This document shows, piece after piece, positions 40,931 to 49,581 of a stretch of DNA of 64,000 nt. A model generated the notes under the pieces. That model had not been told where the DNA came from and ran no database searches. It saw only the letters and a list, made by a program, of their open reading frames with translations. The stretch spans positions 1 through 64,000 of the forward strand of contig NZ_LQPP01000027.1 of assembly GCF_002102345.1 (NCBI RefSeq). The letters run 5' to 3'. The stretch is from Mycolicibacterium peregrinum. Lineage in GTDB: Bacteria > Actinomycetota > Actinomycetes > Mycobacteriales > Mycobacteriaceae. Every line of letters starts with the position of its first letter. The stretch's first letter is position 1. Both the position numbers and the translations under genes were made by a program.

Positions 40931-42253
40931 GTGACGGCCATGGAACGGAGCGAGGCAGTGCACAAAGACGACATGATCTTGATCAGCGTCGACGACCACA
41001 TCATCGAACCGCCGAACATGTTCAAGAACCATCTCCCGGAGAAGTACCGCGACGAGGCGCCACGCCTGGTGCACAACCCCGACGGCAGCGACACCTGGCA
41101 GTTCCGTGACACGGTGATCCCGAACGTCGCGCTCAACGCCGTGGCCGGCCGGCCCAAGGAGGAGTACGGGCTGGAGCCCCAGGGGCTCGATGAGATCCGC
41201 AAGGGCTGCTATGACCCCGACGAACGGGTCAAGGACATGAACGCCGGCGGTGTGCTGGCGACCATGAACTTCCCGTCGTTCCCGGGTTTCGCCGCCCGGC
41301 TTTTCGCCACCGACGACGACGAGTTCTCGTTGGCGTTGGTGCAGGCCTACAACGACTGGCACATCGACGAATGGTGCGGGTCGAATCCGGGTCGGTTCAT
41401 CCCGATGGCCATCCCGGCGATCTGGAATCCGCAGTTGTGCGCCGACGAGGTTCGCCGAGTGTCGAAGAAGGGTGTGCACTCGCTGACCTTCACCGAGAAC
41501 CCCTCGACGCTGGGCTACCCGTCCTTCCACGACCTGGAGTACTGGAAGCCGTTGTGGGAGGCCCTGGTCGATACCGACACCGTGATGAACGTGCACATCG
41601 GATCATCGGGCAAGCTGGCGATCACCGCCCCGGATGCCCCGATGGACGTCATGATCACCCTGCAGCCGATGAACATCGTGCAGGCCGCGGCCGACCTGTT
41701 GTGGTCGGCGCCGATCAAGGCCTATCCGGGACTCAAGATCGCGCTGTCCGAGGGCGGCACCGGCTGGATTCCGTACTTCCTGGACCGGGTGGACCGCACC
41801 TACGACATGCACTCGACGTGGACGCACCAGGACTTCGGCGACAAGCTGCCGTCGGAGGTGTTCCGGGAGCACTTCATGACCTGCTTCATCTCCGACCCGG
41901 TCGGTGTGAAGAACCGCCACGAGATCGGCGTGGACAATATCTGCTGGGAGATGGACTACCCGCATTCGGATTCAATGTGGCCCGGTGCCCCCGAGGAGCT
42001 GAGCGCGGTGTTCGACACCTACGACGTCCCCGACGACGAGATCAACAAGATCACCCATGAGAACGCCATGCGGCTGTATCACTTCGATCCGTTCGCCCAC
42101 ATTCCCAAGGAGCAGGCCACGGTCGGGGCGTTACGCAAGGCTGCCGAGGGTCATGACGTATCCATTCGCGCGTTGAGTCACAAGGAGAAGACCGGCACCA
42201 CCTTCGCCGACTTCCAGGCCAACGCCAAAGCCGTTGCCGGCGCGCGAGACTGA
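40931..42253 (+). CDS. Amidohydrolase-2 family (PF04909) protein
   Basis: A 440-residue TIM-barrel metal-dependent hydrolase/decarboxylase. The metal motif DDHIIEPP near the N-terminus, the histidine in NVHIGSSG and the aspartate in EMDYPHSDSMWP are typical of the ACMSD-like group. GTG 40931 follows the half-site array immediately; ATG 40940 is an alternative. It opens the plus-strand operon that runs to 47859. Family precedent suggests decarboxylation or hydration/hydrolysis of a ring-derived acid. Confidence 0.84.
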   Translation: MTAMERSEAVHKDDMILISVDDHIIEPPNMFKNHLPEKYRDEAPRLVHNPDGSDTWQFRDTVIPNVALNAVAGRPKEEYGLEPQGLDEIRKGCYDPDERVKDMNAGGVLATMNFPSFPGFAARLFATDDDEFSLALVQAYNDWHIDEWCGSNPGRFIPMAIPAIWNPQLCADEVRRVSKKGVHSLTFTENPSTLGYPSFHDLEYWKPLWEALVDTDTVMNVHIGSSGKLAITAPDAPMDVMITLQPMNIVQAAADLLWSAPIKAYPGLKIALSEGGTGWIPYFLDRVDRTYDMHSTWTHQDFGDKLPSEVFREHFMTCFISDPVGVKNRHEIGVDNICWEMDYPHSDSMWPGAPEELSAVFDTYDVPDDEINKITHENAMRLYHFDPFAHIPKEQATVGALRKAAEGHDVSIRALSHKEKTGTTFADFQANAKAVAGARD

Positions 42254-42263
42254 ACGCTGAGAC

Positions 42264-42277
42264 TTCTCGGCCGAGAA
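42264..42277. promoter_or_regulatory. Perfect palindrome TTCTCGG-CCGAGAA
   Basis: A 14-base perfect palindrome between the amidohydrolase and acyl-CoA dehydrogenase genes. It contains the same TTCTC and GAGAA half-sites but in reversed order, so it may be an internal operator or a chance variant. Confidence 0.45.
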
Positions 42278-42294
42278 AGATAGGAGAGCACACA

Positions 42295-43485
42295 GTGTCG
42301 GGCGGTATGAACTTCGAGCTGACCGAGGACCAGCAGCTGATCCGTAAATCCGTTGCGGAGCTGGCGGGCAAGTTCGACGATCACTATTGGATGACCAAGG
42401 ACCAGGCCCACGAGTTCCCGCAGGAGTTCTACGACGCCATCGCCGGCGGGGGCTGGCTGGGGATGACCATCCCCGAGGAGTACGGCGGGCACGGCCTCGG
42501 CATCACCGAGGCCACCATCCTGGCCGAGGAGGTGGCCCGGTCCGGCGGAGCCATGAACGCCGCCAGCGCGATTCACATGTCGATCTTCGGAATGCAGCCG
42601 GTAGTGGTGTTCGGCTCCGAGGAGATGAAGAAGGCGACGCTGCCACGCATCGTCGACGGCGATCTGCATGTGTGCTTCGGTGTCACCGAACCCGGTGCGG
42701 GCCTGGACACTTCACGTATCACCACGTTCGCCAAGAAGGATGGTGACAGCTATGTGGTGAACGGCCGCAAGGTGTGGATCTCCAAAGCGCTTGAGTCAGA
42801 GAAGATCCTGCTCCTGACCCGCACCGAAACCCGGGAAGACGTGGAGAAGCGTGGCGGCAAGCCGACCGACGGGTTGTCCCTGTTCCTGACGGATCTCGAC
42901 CGCGACCACGTCGAGATCCGGCCCATCAACAAGATGGGCCGGAATGCGGTGAGCTCCAACGAGTTGTTCATCGACGATCTGCGCGTGCCCGCCGAGCACC
43001 TGATCGGCGAGGAAGGCAACGGGTTCAAGTACATCCTGCACGGGCTCAACCCGGAGCGGATGCTGATCGCCGCCGAGGCCCTCGGTATCGGTCGCGTGGC
43101 CCTGGACCGTGCGGTGAAGTACGCCAACGAGCGGGTGGTGTTCGACCGGCCGATCGGCATGAACCAGGGCATCCAGTTCCCGCTGGCCGACTCGCTGGCC
43201 CGCCTGGACGCCGCAGAGCTGATCCTGCGCAAGGCCACCTGGCTCTACGACAACGGCAAGCCGTGCGGACGGGAGGCCAACATGGCCAAGTACCTGTGCG
43301 CAGATGCGGGATTTGGCGCCGCCGACCGTGCGCTGCAGACCCACGGCGGCATGGGTTACTCCGAGGAATACAACATCTCCCGGTTCTTCCGGGAGTCCCG
43401 ACTGATGAAGATCGCACCGGTGAGCCAGGAGATGATCCTGAACTTCCTCGCCGCGAACGTTCTGGGCCTGCCCAAGAGCTACTGA
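42295..43485 (+). CDS. Acyl-CoA dehydrogenase
   Basis: A 396-residue acyl-CoA dehydrogenase. FGVTEPGAGLDTSRITT is the FAD loop, and the N-terminal domain has IPEEYGGHGLGI. The catalytic glutamate is probably the E of NPERMLIAAEALG, the position used by isovaleryl- and long-chain enzymes, because the C-terminal loop (MKIAPVSQEM) has no IYEGT. GTG 42295 follows AGGAG; ATG 42307 is an alternative. It is the second gene of the plus-strand operon. Confidence 0.87.
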   Translation: MSGGMNFELTEDQQLIRKSVAELAGKFDDHYWMTKDQAHEFPQEFYDAIAGGGWLGMTIPEEYGGHGLGITEATILAEEVARSGGAMNAASAIHMSIFGMQPVVVFGSEEMKKATLPRIVDGDLHVCFGVTEPGAGLDTSRITTFAKKDGDSYVVNGRKVWISKALESEKILLLTRTETREDVEKRGGKPTDGLSLFLTDLDRDHVEIRPINKMGRNAVSSNELFIDDLRVPAEHLIGEEGNGFKYILHGLNPERMLIAAEALGIGRVALDRAVKYANERVVFDRPIGMNQGIQFPLADSLARLDAAELILRKATWLYDNGKPCGREANMAKYLCADAGFGAADRALQTHGGMGYSEEYNISRFFRESRLMKIAPVSQEMILNFLAANVLGLPKSY

Positions 43486-43502
43486 GGAGATATCGAAGTT
43501 CC

Positions 43503-44261
43503 ATGAGGACATATTTCGACCTGACCGGGCGTTCGGCGCTGGTGACCGGGGCTGGTGCCGGGATCGGCGCGGCGGTTTCCGAGGCGCTCGCAGCGGCCGG
43601 CGCCTCGGTGCTCGTCACCGACATCAGCGGTGACGCGGCGTCGGCGGTCGCCGAGCGCATCAATACCGCGGGCGGCAAGGCCGACAGTGCCGCGCTGGAC
43701 GTCAGTGACCGCGACGCCGCAGTGGCGGCCGCCGCACAGGCCGCCGCGCTCGGCGAGGGCAACCTGCACATCGTGGTCAACAACGCGGGCGTCACCTCCC
43801 CGGCGATGTTCCCCAAGCTGACCGATGAGACGTTCCGGCTCACCTTCGACATCCACGTCATGGGAACCTTCCACGTCACCCAGGCCGCGCTACCGCACAT
43901 GCCCACCGACGGGACCGGTCGCGTCATCAACGTAACGTCGGCGGCCGGCCTCACCGGCACGCTCGGGCAGGTGAACTACTCGGCGGCCAAGGCCGGCCTG
44001 ATCGGATTCACGAAGTCGCTGGCCCGTGAGTTGGCGACCAAGAACATCATGGTCAACGCCCTGGCGCCGCTGGCCGCAACGCCGATGACGGAAACCATCC
44101 GCACCAACGAGAAGTTCGCGGCCAACATGATGAACCGCATCCCGCTCAAGCGGTGGGCCGAGGCCGACGAGGTTGCGGGCGCGTTCGTCTTCCTGGCCTC
44201 CGATGCCGCGTCGTACATCACCGGGCAGGTACTCCCGGTCGATGGCGGCATGGTTATGTGA
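43503..44261 (+). CDS. SDR-family oxidoreductase (FabG-like)
   Basis: A 252-residue classical SDR. TGAGAGIG is at residues 15-22, D40 follows strand 2, NNAG is at 93-96, and the catalytic residues are S146, Y159 and K163 (YSAAK). ATG 43503 lies 17 bases after the acyl-CoA dehydrogenase stop. In this operon it probably oxidises a 3-hydroxyacyl-CoA or a ring alcohol, giving the substrate of the thiolase at 45538. Confidence 0.85.
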   Translation: MRTYFDLTGRSALVTGAGAGIGAAVSEALAAAGASVLVTDISGDAASAVAERINTAGGKADSAALDVSDRDAAVAAAAQAAALGEGNLHIVVNNAGVTSPAMFPKLTDETFRLTFDIHVMGTFHVTQAALPHMPTDGTGRVINVTSAAGLTGTLGQVNYSAAKAGLIGFTKSLARELATKNIMVNALAPLAATPMTETIRTNEKFAANMMNRIPLKRWAEADEVAGAFVFLASDAASYITGQVLPVDGGMVM

Positions 44262-44265
44262 CCTT

Positions 44266-45516
44266 GTGAGCGAGTTTACGAGCGAAGCACCGGTGACGGA
44301 GTGCGCCTCCTTACCCCTGGCCGGTATCACCGTCATAGCGATGGAACAGGCAGTCTCCGCGCCGATGTGCACCCGAGTGCTCGCCGATTTCGGCGCCAGG
44401 GTGATCAAGATCGAGAACCCCAAGGGCGGTGATTTCGCCCGCGACTACGACGATGTCGTGCTCGGTCAGGCGGCCCATTTCGTGTGGGCCAACCGGGGCA
44501 AGGAATCGGTCACCCTCAATCTGAAGTCGCCGGAGGGCATGGACGTGCTGCACCGGCTGCTCGACGAGGCTGACGCCTTCGTCTCCAATCTCGCACCGGG
44601 TGCCACCGCGCGCCTGGGGCTGGGGCCCGAGGACCTCAGGGTGCGTCATCCTCAGGTGATCCCAGTGGAGATCGACGGTTACGGACCCGGCGGGCCGCTG
44701 TCGCACAAGCGCGCCTACGACCTGTTGGTGCAGGCCGAATCCGGTTCGTGCGCGTCGACGGGCTATGCCGGCATGCCGGCCAAACCCGGTGCGGCGGTTG
44801 CCGATATCACCACCGGGCTGTATTCGGCGCTGTCCATCATGGCGTTGCTGGTCGGTCGCGCTCGCTCGGGCGACACCGGTGCCGCACCGGCCGTGGCGGT
44901 CAGCCTGTTCGACACGATGACCGACATCATGGGGTACCAGCTGGCCTACACCCAGCACTCCGGGATCAACCAGGTTCCGTTGGGGATGAGTTCGCCGGCG
45001 GTGGCGCCCTACGGTGCGTTCGATACCCGCGACGGCCAGACCGTGGTGCTGGGGACCACCAACGACCGGGAGTGGCAGCGGTTGGCGCGCGAGATCATCG
45101 CGCGGCCCGATCTCGCCGACGATGCGCGCTTCGCCACCAACTCCGACCGCTGTGCGCATCGCGACGAGCTCAACAAGGCGATCGAATCCTGGTGTGCCGA
45201 GCATGATCTCGACGACATCCAGCGGATCGCCGATGACGCCGGGATCGGCAACTCGCGATACAACCTGCCCAGCGAGGTCATCGACCACCCGCACCTGAAA
45301 GCCCGGGACCGGTGGCGTCAGGTCGGCACCCCCAACGGGGAGATCGCGGCGCTGTTGCCGCCGCCGGTCATCAGCGGGATGCAACTGGGGATGGGCGCAG
45401 TGCCGGGGCTCGGCGAGCACACGGATGCCATCCTCAGCGGGATCGGCCTGAGCGCCGAGCAGATCGCCGCTCTGCGCGAGCAGGGCGCCATCGGCCCCGC
45501 CTACCCGCAGTCCTAG
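44266..45516 (+). CDS. CaiB/BaiF (class III) CoA-transferase
   Basis: A 416-residue CoA-transferase. The N-terminal part has LAGITVIAMEQAVSAPMCTR and GARVIKIENPKGGD, and the catalytic aspartate is D216 in VSLFDTM. It would activate the pathway acid by CoA transfer. GTG 44266 starts 4 bases after the SDR stop. Unlike the fused enzyme at 25491 it is a single domain of normal length. Confidence 0.87.
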   Translation: MSEFTSEAPVTECASLPLAGITVIAMEQAVSAPMCTRVLADFGARVIKIENPKGGDFARDYDDVVLGQAAHFVWANRGKESVTLNLKSPEGMDVLHRLLDEADAFVSNLAPGATARLGLGPEDLRVRHPQVIPVEIDGYGPGGPLSHKRAYDLLVQAESGSCASTGYAGMPAKPGAAVADITTGLYSALSIMALLVGRARSGDTGAAPAVAVSLFDTMTDIMGYQLAYTQHSGINQVPLGMSSPAVAPYGAFDTRDGQTVVLGTTNDREWQRLAREIIARPDLADDARFATNSDRCAHRDELNKAIESWCAEHDLDDIQRIADDAGIGNSRYNLPSEVIDHPHLKARDRWRQVGTPNGEIAALLPPPVISGMQLGMGAVPGLGEHTDAILSGIGLSAEQIAALREQGAIGPAYPQS

Positions 45517-45537
45517 TCAACAAGAACGGAGAATCCA

Positions 45538-46695
45538 ATGCGCGAAACCGTCATCGTCGAGGCCGTCCGTACCCCGGTCGGCAAGCGCAACGGCGGCTTG
45601 TCGGGATTCCACGCCGCCGACCTGTCGGCGCTGGTGCTCAATGCACTGGTGGAGCGGGCGGGTATCAGCCCCGAGATCATCGACGACGTGGTCTGGGGCT
45701 GCGTCTCCCAGGTCGGTGACCAATCCAGCAACATCGGCAGGTACTCGGTGCTGGCCGCCGGCTGGCCCGAACACATTCCGGGCACCACGGTCAACCGCGC
45801 CTGCGGATCCAGCCAGCAGGCGCTGGATTTCGCAGTCCAGGCGGTGATGTCGGGCCAGCAGGACGTCGTCGTCGCAGGCGGGGTCGAGGTGATGAGCAGG
45901 GTGCCGCTGGGGGCGGCCCGGGCCACCGGTCAGCCTTACGGGCCGAAAGTGTTCGAGCGGTACCGAGATTTTTCGTTCAACCAGGGCATCTCGGCCGAGA
46001 TGATCTCGCAGAAGTGGGGTTTCAGCCGGACCCAGCTCGACGAATACTCCGTCGCCTCGCACGAGCGGGCGGCGGCGGCGCAGGACCGCGGCGCCTTCGA
46101 GAACCAGATGATCACGGTGTTTCCCGACGCGGCCGATCAACTCGACCCGGTAGTCGCCGACGAAGGAGTCCGCCGTGGCACCACGGTGGAGAAGCTCGCC
46201 GGTCTCAAGCCCGCCTTCGCCGAGGACGGGGTGATCCATGCGGGCAACTCCTCACAGATCTCCGACGGTGCCGCGGCCCTGCTGGTGATGACGGCCGAAG
46301 CCGCTCTGACTATGGGCCTTACGCCCATCGCGCGGTACCGGGCCGGCGTGGTCACGGGCGCGGACCCGGTGCTGATGCTGACCGGCCCCATCCCGGCGAC
46401 CGAGAAGGTGCTGCACAAGGCCGGCGTGCGTCTGGACGATGTCGGCGTGTTCGAGGTGAACGAGGCATTCGCCCCGGTGCCCCTGGCCTGGCTGGCCGAG
46501 ACCGGCGCCGACGAGGCGAAACTGAACCCGCTCGGCGGTGCCATCGCGCTCGGACATCCGCTCGGCGCGTCGGGTGCGGTGCTGATGACCCGGATGATCA
46601 ACCACATGCGCGACAACGGAATTCGTTACGGACTGCAGACCATGTGTGAGGGCGGCGGTACTGCCAACGCCACGCTGGTCGAGCTCATCGACTGA
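45538..46695 (+). CDS. Thiolase (acetyl-CoA C-acyltransferase)
   Basis: A 385-residue thiolase with all catalytic elements: nucleophile C89 in VNRACGSSQQ, NEAFAPVP, the histidine in ALGHPLGASG and the second cysteine in MCEGGGTAN. It would cleave a 3-ketoacyl-CoA. It has normal family length and lies in the operon between the CoA-transferase and an acyl-CoA dehydrogenase. Confidence 0.92.
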   Translation: MRETVIVEAVRTPVGKRNGGLSGFHAADLSALVLNALVERAGISPEIIDDVVWGCVSQVGDQSSNIGRYSVLAAGWPEHIPGTTVNRACGSSQQALDFAVQAVMSGQQDVVVAGGVEVMSRVPLGAARATGQPYGPKVFERYRDFSFNQGISAEMISQKWGFSRTQLDEYSVASHERAAAAQDRGAFENQMITVFPDAADQLDPVVADEGVRRGTTVEKLAGLKPAFAEDGVIHAGNSSQISDGAAALLVMTAEAALTMGLTPIARYRAGVVTGADPVLMLTGPIPATEKVLHKAGVRLDDVGVFEVNEAFAPVPLAWLAETGADEAKLNPLGGAIALGHPLGASGAVLMTRMINHMRDNGIRYGLQTMCEGGGTANATLVELID

Positions 46696-46710
46696 CGCTA
46701 GGGAGAAGTA

Positions 46711-47859
46711 GTGCAACGCAACCTGTTCACCGAGGACCACGAGGCGTTCCGAGCGCTCGCAAGGGATTTCATCGAGAAGGAAGTCGTCCCCGCCTATCCC
46801 GAGTGGGAGAAGGGCGGACGGATGCCCCGCGACGTCTTCAAGCAGATGGGTGAACTCGGCATGCTCGGGATGGCGATCCCCGAGGAGTACGGCGGCGCCG
46901 GGATCGGCGACTACCGCTACAACGTGGTGCTGCAGGAGGAGGCGGCCCGCGCGCTGGTCACCTTGTCGACGGTGCGGACTCAGCTCGAGGTGATCCTGCC
47001 GTACTTCCTGCACTACGCGAACGAGGAGCAGCGGCAGCGGTGGTTCCCCGGGCTGGCCGCGGGCACGCTGCTGACCGCGGTTGCGATGACCGAGCCGGGA
47101 ACCGGTTCGGATCTCGCCGGAATGCGCACCACCGCGGTCCGGGATGGTGACGAGTACGTGCTCAACGGTGCCAAGACGTTCATCACCGGTGGCATCCAGG
47201 CCGATCTGGTGGTGGTCGTGGCGCGGACGTCGACCGACCCGGAGAACCGGCGTAAGGGGCTGACACTGCTGGTCGTCGAGGACGGCATGGCGGGCTTCGA
47301 GCGGGGCCGCGAGTTGGAGAAGATGGGCTGCAAGGTGCAGGACACCGCGGAGCTGTCGTTCACCGACGTCCGGGTGCCCGTGGCCAACGTGCTGGGGGAG
47401 GAGGGCGAGGCCTTCAGCTACCTCGGCCACAACCTGGCCCAGGAGCGGCTCACCGTGGCGGTGGGTTCGGTGGCTCAGGCGCGCTCGGCGATCGCAGCGG
47501 CGATCGGCTACACCAAGGACCGCAAGGCGTTCGGCCAGCCCGTGGCGTCGTTCCAGAACACCAAGTTCGAGTTGGCGGCATGCTCGACCGAGGTCGAAGC
47601 GGCTCAGGCGATGCTTGATCGGGCGGTGGCCCTGCATGTCGACGGCGAACTGTCCGGTGCCGACGCGGCCCGGGTGAAACTGTTCTGCACCGAGATGCAG
47701 GCGCGGGTGATCGATCGTTGCCTGCAGCTCTTCGGTGGGTACGGCTACATGATGGAGTACCCCATCGCCCGGCTCTACACGGATGCCAGGGTGGCTCGTA
47801 TCTACGCCGGGACCAGCGAGGTCATGAAGGTGATCATCGCCAAGTCGCTGGGGCTCTGA
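46711..47859 (+). CDS. Acyl-CoA dehydrogenase
   Basis: A 382-residue acyl-CoA dehydrogenase. VAMTEPGTGSDLAGMRTTAV, IPEEYGGAGIGDYRY, the likely catalytic glutamate in NLAQERLTVAVGS, and the C-terminal ARIYAGTSEVM are present. The alanine in IYAGT instead of IYEGT fits the long-chain/isovaleryl type. It is the last gene of the 40931-47859 operon and is followed by a terminator hairpin. Confidence 0.9.
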   Translation: MQRNLFTEDHEAFRALARDFIEKEVVPAYPEWEKGGRMPRDVFKQMGELGMLGMAIPEEYGGAGIGDYRYNVVLQEEAARALVTLSTVRTQLEVILPYFLHYANEEQRQRWFPGLAAGTLLTAVAMTEPGTGSDLAGMRTTAVRDGDEYVLNGAKTFITGGIQADLVVVVARTSTDPENRRKGLTLLVVEDGMAGFERGRELEKMGCKVQDTAELSFTDVRVPVANVLGEEGEAFSYLGHNLAQERLTVAVGSVAQARSAIAAAIGYTKDRKAFGQPVASFQNTKFELAACSTEVEAAQAMLDRAVALHVDGELSGADAARVKLFCTEMQARVIDRCLQLFGGYGYMMEYPIARLYTDARVARIYAGTSEVMKVIIAKSLGL

Positions 47860-47868
47860 CCGAGCATA

Positions 47869-47893
47869 TCCGGCGGCTGTGACGGCCGCCGGA
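47869..47893 (+). terminator. Intrinsic terminator hairpin
   Basis: A GC-rich 9-base perfect stem (TCCGGCGGC / GCCGCCGGA) with a 7-base loop, followed by AACTTCTTT. It lies 10 bases after the stop of the last acyl-CoA dehydrogenase gene. Confidence 0.7.
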
Positions 47894-47928
47894 AACTTCT
47901 TTCGCTGAGACGCTTGTCACAACGCTCA

Positions 47929-47960
47929 AACCAACCTACTGTGTGTTCACTAGGTTGGTT
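47929..47960. promoter_or_regulatory. Inverted repeat AACCAACCTA-N12-TAGGTTGGTT
   Basis: Ten-base perfect arms around a 12-base spacer, 16 bases before the GTG of the TetR gene at 47976. A typical place for an autoregulatory operator. It differs from the GAGAAT family. Confidence 0.7.
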
Positions 47961-47975
47961 CGACGAAGGAGTTCG

Positions 47976-48629
47976 GTGGCGTCAGTTGCAGGGGCAGAGG
48001 TGTCCTCTCCGGGTGCACGGCCCTATGAGTCGCTCCTGGCCAAAGGGGAAGACCGCAGGCAGCGGATACTTTCTGTGGCTGAGAAGCTGCTCGCCCGCAA
48101 TGGTTGGCGCAACACCTCCCTGGCTCAGATCGCCCGGGAGGTCGGCGTCACCCCGGCTGGTCTGTTGCACCATTTCGAGTCCAAGGAGCAACTGCTCAAC
48201 GCAGTGCTCGACGCCCGCGACCATGACGACGACACCCACGCCGACCGCTCCGGCGATCTGGCTCAGGAGATCAAGCGGGTGGCCGAGCGGTTCGTCCGGG
48301 CGCCCGAACTGGTCGGCACTTTCACGGTTCTGTTGGTGGAGAACATCCAACCCGATGCGCCACTGCACGATCGTTTGCTGAAACGGCAGCAAGCCGCGCG
48401 CGACATCGTCACCGACATCATCACCCGCGGCCAGCGCAGTGGCCGCTACCGCTCCGACTTCGACGCGGCCACCAAGGCCGTGGAGATCCTGGCATTCATC
48501 AATGGAATGGAGACCTCATGGCTACTCGATCCCTCGCTCCCGTTGACGGACGTGTTCAAGAGCTACGCCGACATGCTGGGGCGGGAGATCGAGCAGCCGG
48601 ACGGCCGCAACGGGGCGACCGTCCAGTGA
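47976..48629 (+). CDS. TetR-family transcriptional regulator
   Basis: A 217-residue TetR protein with its helix-turn-helix at about residues 48-67 (SLAQIAREVGVTPAGLLHHF). GTG 47976 follows GAAGGAG. The longer frame from 47943 would start inside the inverted repeat and was not used. It is followed after 14 bases by a gene of unknown function, probably co-transcribed. It likely represses its own promoter through the repeat at 47929-47960. Confidence 0.85.
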   Translation: MASVAGAEVSSPGARPYESLLAKGEDRRQRILSVAEKLLARNGWRNTSLAQIAREVGVTPAGLLHHFESKEQLLNAVLDARDHDDDTHADRSGDLAQEIKRVAERFVRAPELVGTFTVLLVENIQPDAPLHDRLLKRQQAARDIVTDIITRGQRSGRYRSDFDAATKAVEILAFINGMETSWLLDPSLPLTDVFKSYADMLGREIEQPDGRNGATVQ

Positions 48630-48643
48630 GATTGGAGGACGAC

Positions 48644-49147
48644 ATGCGGTATCGGCTTGATGTGGTCGCCCCCTGTGTGGTCGACGCGGTCCGGTTCGCC
48701 GGCGGCTGGCTCGTCGATCGGGTGATGGCCGGTTGGGATGTCACGGTGCTGATCGGTGCTGACGAGGATGTCCGGCCGCTGGCGATCCTCGGGGTCGAGA
48801 CCATCGCCCTGGAGTCGGTTTTGGAGTCTTGGGAGGACCGGCCGCATCCGCAGACCGTCGCGGTGGCCGCCAACCTGTTCAACACCGACGAGCGGGTACG
48901 ACGCGGCGTCCTGGGGGCACTGGAGCAAGGCCACACCGAGGTGACGCTGTGGGGCGACGAGTGTCCGGCCGATCTGAGTGTTGATCCGGTACGTCACGAA
49001 TTGTCCGCCGCCGCACGCGCTTTCAAAGCCCAGGCGCTCGCCGCGGTCAACGATCCTGAAGCCAAGGTGGTCGGCAACACCGAGGCGTTCCGATGCGGCA
49101 CGATGCTCAGCCGCTCGGTGCCCGCGGATCTGATTCCGGCCAGCTGA
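48644..49147 (+). CDS. Conserved hypothetical protein
   Basis: A 167-residue soluble protein with alternating beta and alpha segments (VTVLIGADEDVRPLAILGVE, QTVAVAANLFNTDERVRRGV, TEVTLWGDECPADL). It has no signal peptide or membrane helix, and I recognise no catalytic motif. ATG 48644 follows the strong site GGAGGA. It is co-directional with the TetR gene. Function not assigned. Confidence 0.7.
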   Translation: MRYRLDVVAPCVVDAVRFAGGWLVDRVMAGWDVTVLIGADEDVRPLAILGVETIALESVLESWEDRPHPQTVAVAANLFNTDERVRRGVLGALEQGHTEVTLWGDECPADLSVDPVRHELSAAARAFKAQALAAVNDPEAKVVGNTEAFRCGTMLSRSVPADLIPAS

Positions 49148-49161
49148 TCTCTCGCCGAGCG

Positions 49162-49195
49162 TTTCTGCCACCGGCAGATCAATTTCTGCCACCGG
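49162..49195. repeat. Direct repeat of TTTCTGCCACCGG
   Basis: Two exact 13-base copies, 49162-49174 and 49183-49195, are offset by 21 bases (two helical turns). They lie in the 173-base region upstream of the small secreted protein gene. This could be a transcription-factor site on one face of the helix. Confidence 0.5.
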
Positions 49196-49320
49196 AATTA
49201 ACCCTCTGACCTCGATGTTTGATGATTCAGATCGACGAAATGGCACACCGGATCGTCGACCTGTGGAGCCGTAGCGCGATGCTCGACGCCACCTTCAACT
49301 CATCGGAAGAGGGCACCACA

Positions 49321-49491
49321 ATGAAGAAATACGGATTCGTCACCCTGATCGCCGGCGGCTTGGGCGCAGCGGTTCTCGGCTTGGCCGCGCCCGCCTCGGC
49401 CGAGCCGGTCACCCCGGTGGGGCCGCATTACAGCGTCGACAACCACGACCAGGTCAACACCACCAACGGTTTCGTGGATCTGCCTTTCTGA
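49321..49491 (+). CDS. Small secreted protein
   Basis: A 56-residue product with a clear signal peptide: KK, a hydrophobic core LIAGGLGAAVLGLAA, and cleavage after ASA. The mature part is only about 28 residues (EPVTPVGPHYSVDNHDQVNT...). Similar tiny exported proteins are common in mycobacteria and have no known function. In-frame codons upstream to 49219 exist, but only the 49321 start gives a proper signal peptide. Confidence 0.65.
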   Translation: MKKYGFVTLIAGGLGAAVLGLAAPASAEPVTPVGPHYSVDNHDQVNTTNGFVDLPF

Positions 49492-49513
49492 TCCGTCGAC
49501 CCTGCGTACAGCT

Positions 49514-49575
49514 CGTCGAGTCTGCGTACAGATCGCGAAAACTCCCAATTTCGCGATCTGTACGCAGACTCGACG
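49514..49575. terminator. 27-base perfect inverted repeat between convergent genes
   Basis: The left arm 49514-49540 and the right arm 49549-49575 are perfectly complementary around an 8-base loop. It separates the small secreted protein gene (stop 49491) from the P450 stop at 49582 and would terminate from both sides. TGCGTACAG also occurs once more at 49503-49511. Confidence 0.8.
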
Positions 49576-49581
49576 GTAGAG

